Shown here: piece by piece, positions 47,300 through 48,229 of the stretch
How the letters are laid out: the number at the start of each line of letters is the position of its first letter
Position numbering within the stretch: the first letter of the stretch is position 1
Source: Rhodospirillales bacterium
GTDB lineage: Bacteria > Pseudomonadota > Alphaproteobacteria > CACIAM-22H2
NCBI GenBank assembly: GCA_016794025.1
Contig: JAEUKX010000073.1
Location: forward strand, 1-48,229
Direction: 5' to 3'
DNA: 48,229 nt
Translations under genes and position numbers: made by a program
The notes under the pieces: generated by a model
The model's input: only the letters and a program-made list of their open reading frames with translations
What the model was told of the DNA's origin: nothing
Databases searched by the model: none

Positions 47300-48123
47300 G
47301 CACGATCCACACCCTTCCCTATGCCGAGGCGCACACGCGCTCGGTCGTGGAGACCGGTCAGGACACGCGGCCCGCGACCTCGCTTGGCCTCATCGCCGTC
47401 GCCTCCGGCAAGGGCGGCGTGGGCAAGACCTGGTTCTCGATCACGCTGGCCACGGCCCTTGCCCGCCGCGGCCTCAAGACACTGCTGTTCGACGGCGATC
47501 TCGGGCTTGCGAATGTCGACATCCAGCTCGGGCTCTTCCCCAAGCGCGATCTCGGCCACTACTTCGCGGGCGCGCACTCGCTGCCCGAGTGCGTGACCGA
47601 ATATCCCGTCGGCGGGTTCGACATCCTGGCCGGCCGTTCCGGGTCGGGAAATCTCGCGAGCCTCGCCCAGCCGCGCTTCGCGCAGCTCGTGCGCGATCTC
47701 TACGAGCTATCTGCCGACTACGAGGCGACGATCGTGGATCTGGGTGCGGGCATCGAGGCGCACACGCGCGGCCTTGCGGCACTGGCGCGCACCTGCGTCG
47801 TGGTGACCAACGACGAGCCCACCGCGCTGACCGACGCCTACGCCTTCATCAAGGTTCTGACCAACCATCGCCAGCGCAACGACCTTCGCATCGTCATCAA
47901 CAGCGCGGGCAACCCCACCCAGGGCCAGCGCATCCACGAGACGCTTACGAAGGCCTGCCGCGAGTTCCTGCGTTTCGAGCCGCCGCTGCTGGGTGTCGTG
48001 CGCCGCGACGGGCGCGTGCGCGATTCGATACATGCGCAGACGCCCCTTCCCGTGCGCCACCCCGGCGCGCACGCGGCCGTCGATGTCGAGGCGATCGCCG
48101 CACGCCTCGCCGGAAGGGCGTGA
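47296..48123 (+). CDS. flhG: MinD-like ATPase FlhG (YlxH/FleN), flagellar number regulator
   Basis: 275 residues from GTG 47296 with GGAGG upstream. FlhG counteracts FlhF and limits flagellar number. Deviant Walker A SGKGGVGKT (37-45), DGDLGLANVDIQLGL (66-80), and DLGAGIEAHTRGL as Walker B region. It keeps the arginine/lysine-rich MinD fold, and the N-terminal 30 residues would carry the FlhF-activating segment. Last complete gene; its stop overlaps the next start. Confidence 0.92.
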   Translation: MSTIHTLPYAEAHTRSVVETGQDTRPATSLGLIAVASGKGGVGKTWFSITLATALARRGLKTLLFDGDLGLANVDIQLGLFPKRDLGHYFAGAHSLPECVTEYPVGGFDILAGRSGSGNLASLAQPRFAQLVRDLYELSADYEATIVDLGAGIEAHTRGLAALARTCVVVTNDEPTALTDAYAFIKVLTNHRQRNDLRIVINSAGNPTQGQRIHETLTKACREFLRFEPPLLGVVRRDGRVRDSIHAQTPLPVRHPGAHAAVDVEAIAARLAGRA

Positions 48124-48229
48124 GCGGGTCGATCATCCCGCCGGGCGGCGGCGCGGCAAACCCGCCGCCGATCCAGAACTTTGCGCAGGTCGTCGCGCAG
48201 GTCACCCAGCTTCCCGCGCAGATCCGCAA
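48120..48229 (+). CDS. Start of a further gene, partial
   Basis: GTG 48120 overlaps the flhG stop (GTGA), and an open frame runs to the window end: 36 codons, Pro/Gly-rich at first (SIIPPGGGAANPPPIQNFAQ), then VVAQVTQLPAQIR. The overlap and open frame suggest a real operon member, possibly another FliK-like or regulatory protein. Too little is visible to name it. Confidence 0.5.
   Translation, partial: MSGSIIPPGGGAANPPPIQNFAQVVAQVTQLPAQIR

Overview
This window is a GC-rich (roughly two-thirds G+C) chromosomal segment from an alphaproteobacterium. The evidence is a near-complete alphaproteobacterial flagellar gene set with lineage-specific regulators: FliX, FlbD, FlbT, two FlaF paralogues, the CtrA antagonist SciP, a DUF1217 flagellar protein, and FlhF/FlhG as in polarly flagellated relatives. 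The gene order fliF-fliG-fliH-fliN-flbD-flhA-flhF-flhG suggests a Rhodospirillales-type or related lineage, but the species cannot be named from this sequence.

Layout. 1-1.1 kb: a truncated tyrosine integrase runs off the left edge beside a tRNA-Pro(GGG), the end of an integrated element. 1.3-5.4 kb: an ATC-hydrolase-like gene divergent from flgF-flgG-flgA-flgH. 5.4-6.5 kb: an Lrp/AsnC regulator and an atypical DksA. 6.6-9.5 kb: fliX divergent from flgI-flgJ(N)-flgN-like and a small ORF. 9.5-20.5 kb: a sugar- and protein-modification island (formyltransferase, TylF- and CmcI-like methyltransferases, RmlC-like epimerase, SDR, acyltransferase, an unknown gene) followed by three TPR-GT41 glycosyltransferases. 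20.7-25.4 kb: flagellin, flaF, a TPR-methyltransferase, a small protein, DUF1217 and flbT. 25.4-35.9 kb: a fourth GT41, a GNAT, flgE, flgL, flgK, a second flaF and a fifth GT41. 36-39.5 kb: fliK-flgD-unknown-sciP. 39.7-48.2 kb: fliF, a fliG reduced to its N-terminal domain, fliH, fliN, flbD, flhA, flhF, flhG and the start of another gene.

How it works together. Five sigma-54 (-24/-12) promoters precede flgF, flgI, flagellin, flgK and fliK. A palindrome of the form CCGGCA-N5-TGCCGG lies 69-104 bp upstream of four of them, and a variant pair lies at the fliF promoter region. This is what an FlbD (sigma-54 activator, itself encoded here) enhancer network would look like, including the FlbD-at-fliF arrangement known from Caulobacter. 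CtrA-like boxes lie near sciP, fliF, flaF2 and a 78-aa gene. The TPR-GT41 enzymes resemble Caulobacter FlmG and probably glycosylate the single short flagellin.

Most notable: a FliG that ends after about 80 residues in an otherwise intact switch operon; the FlbD-like palindrome network; five different FlmG-like transferases for one flagellin; and a beta-repeat module shared by FlgK and FlgL.
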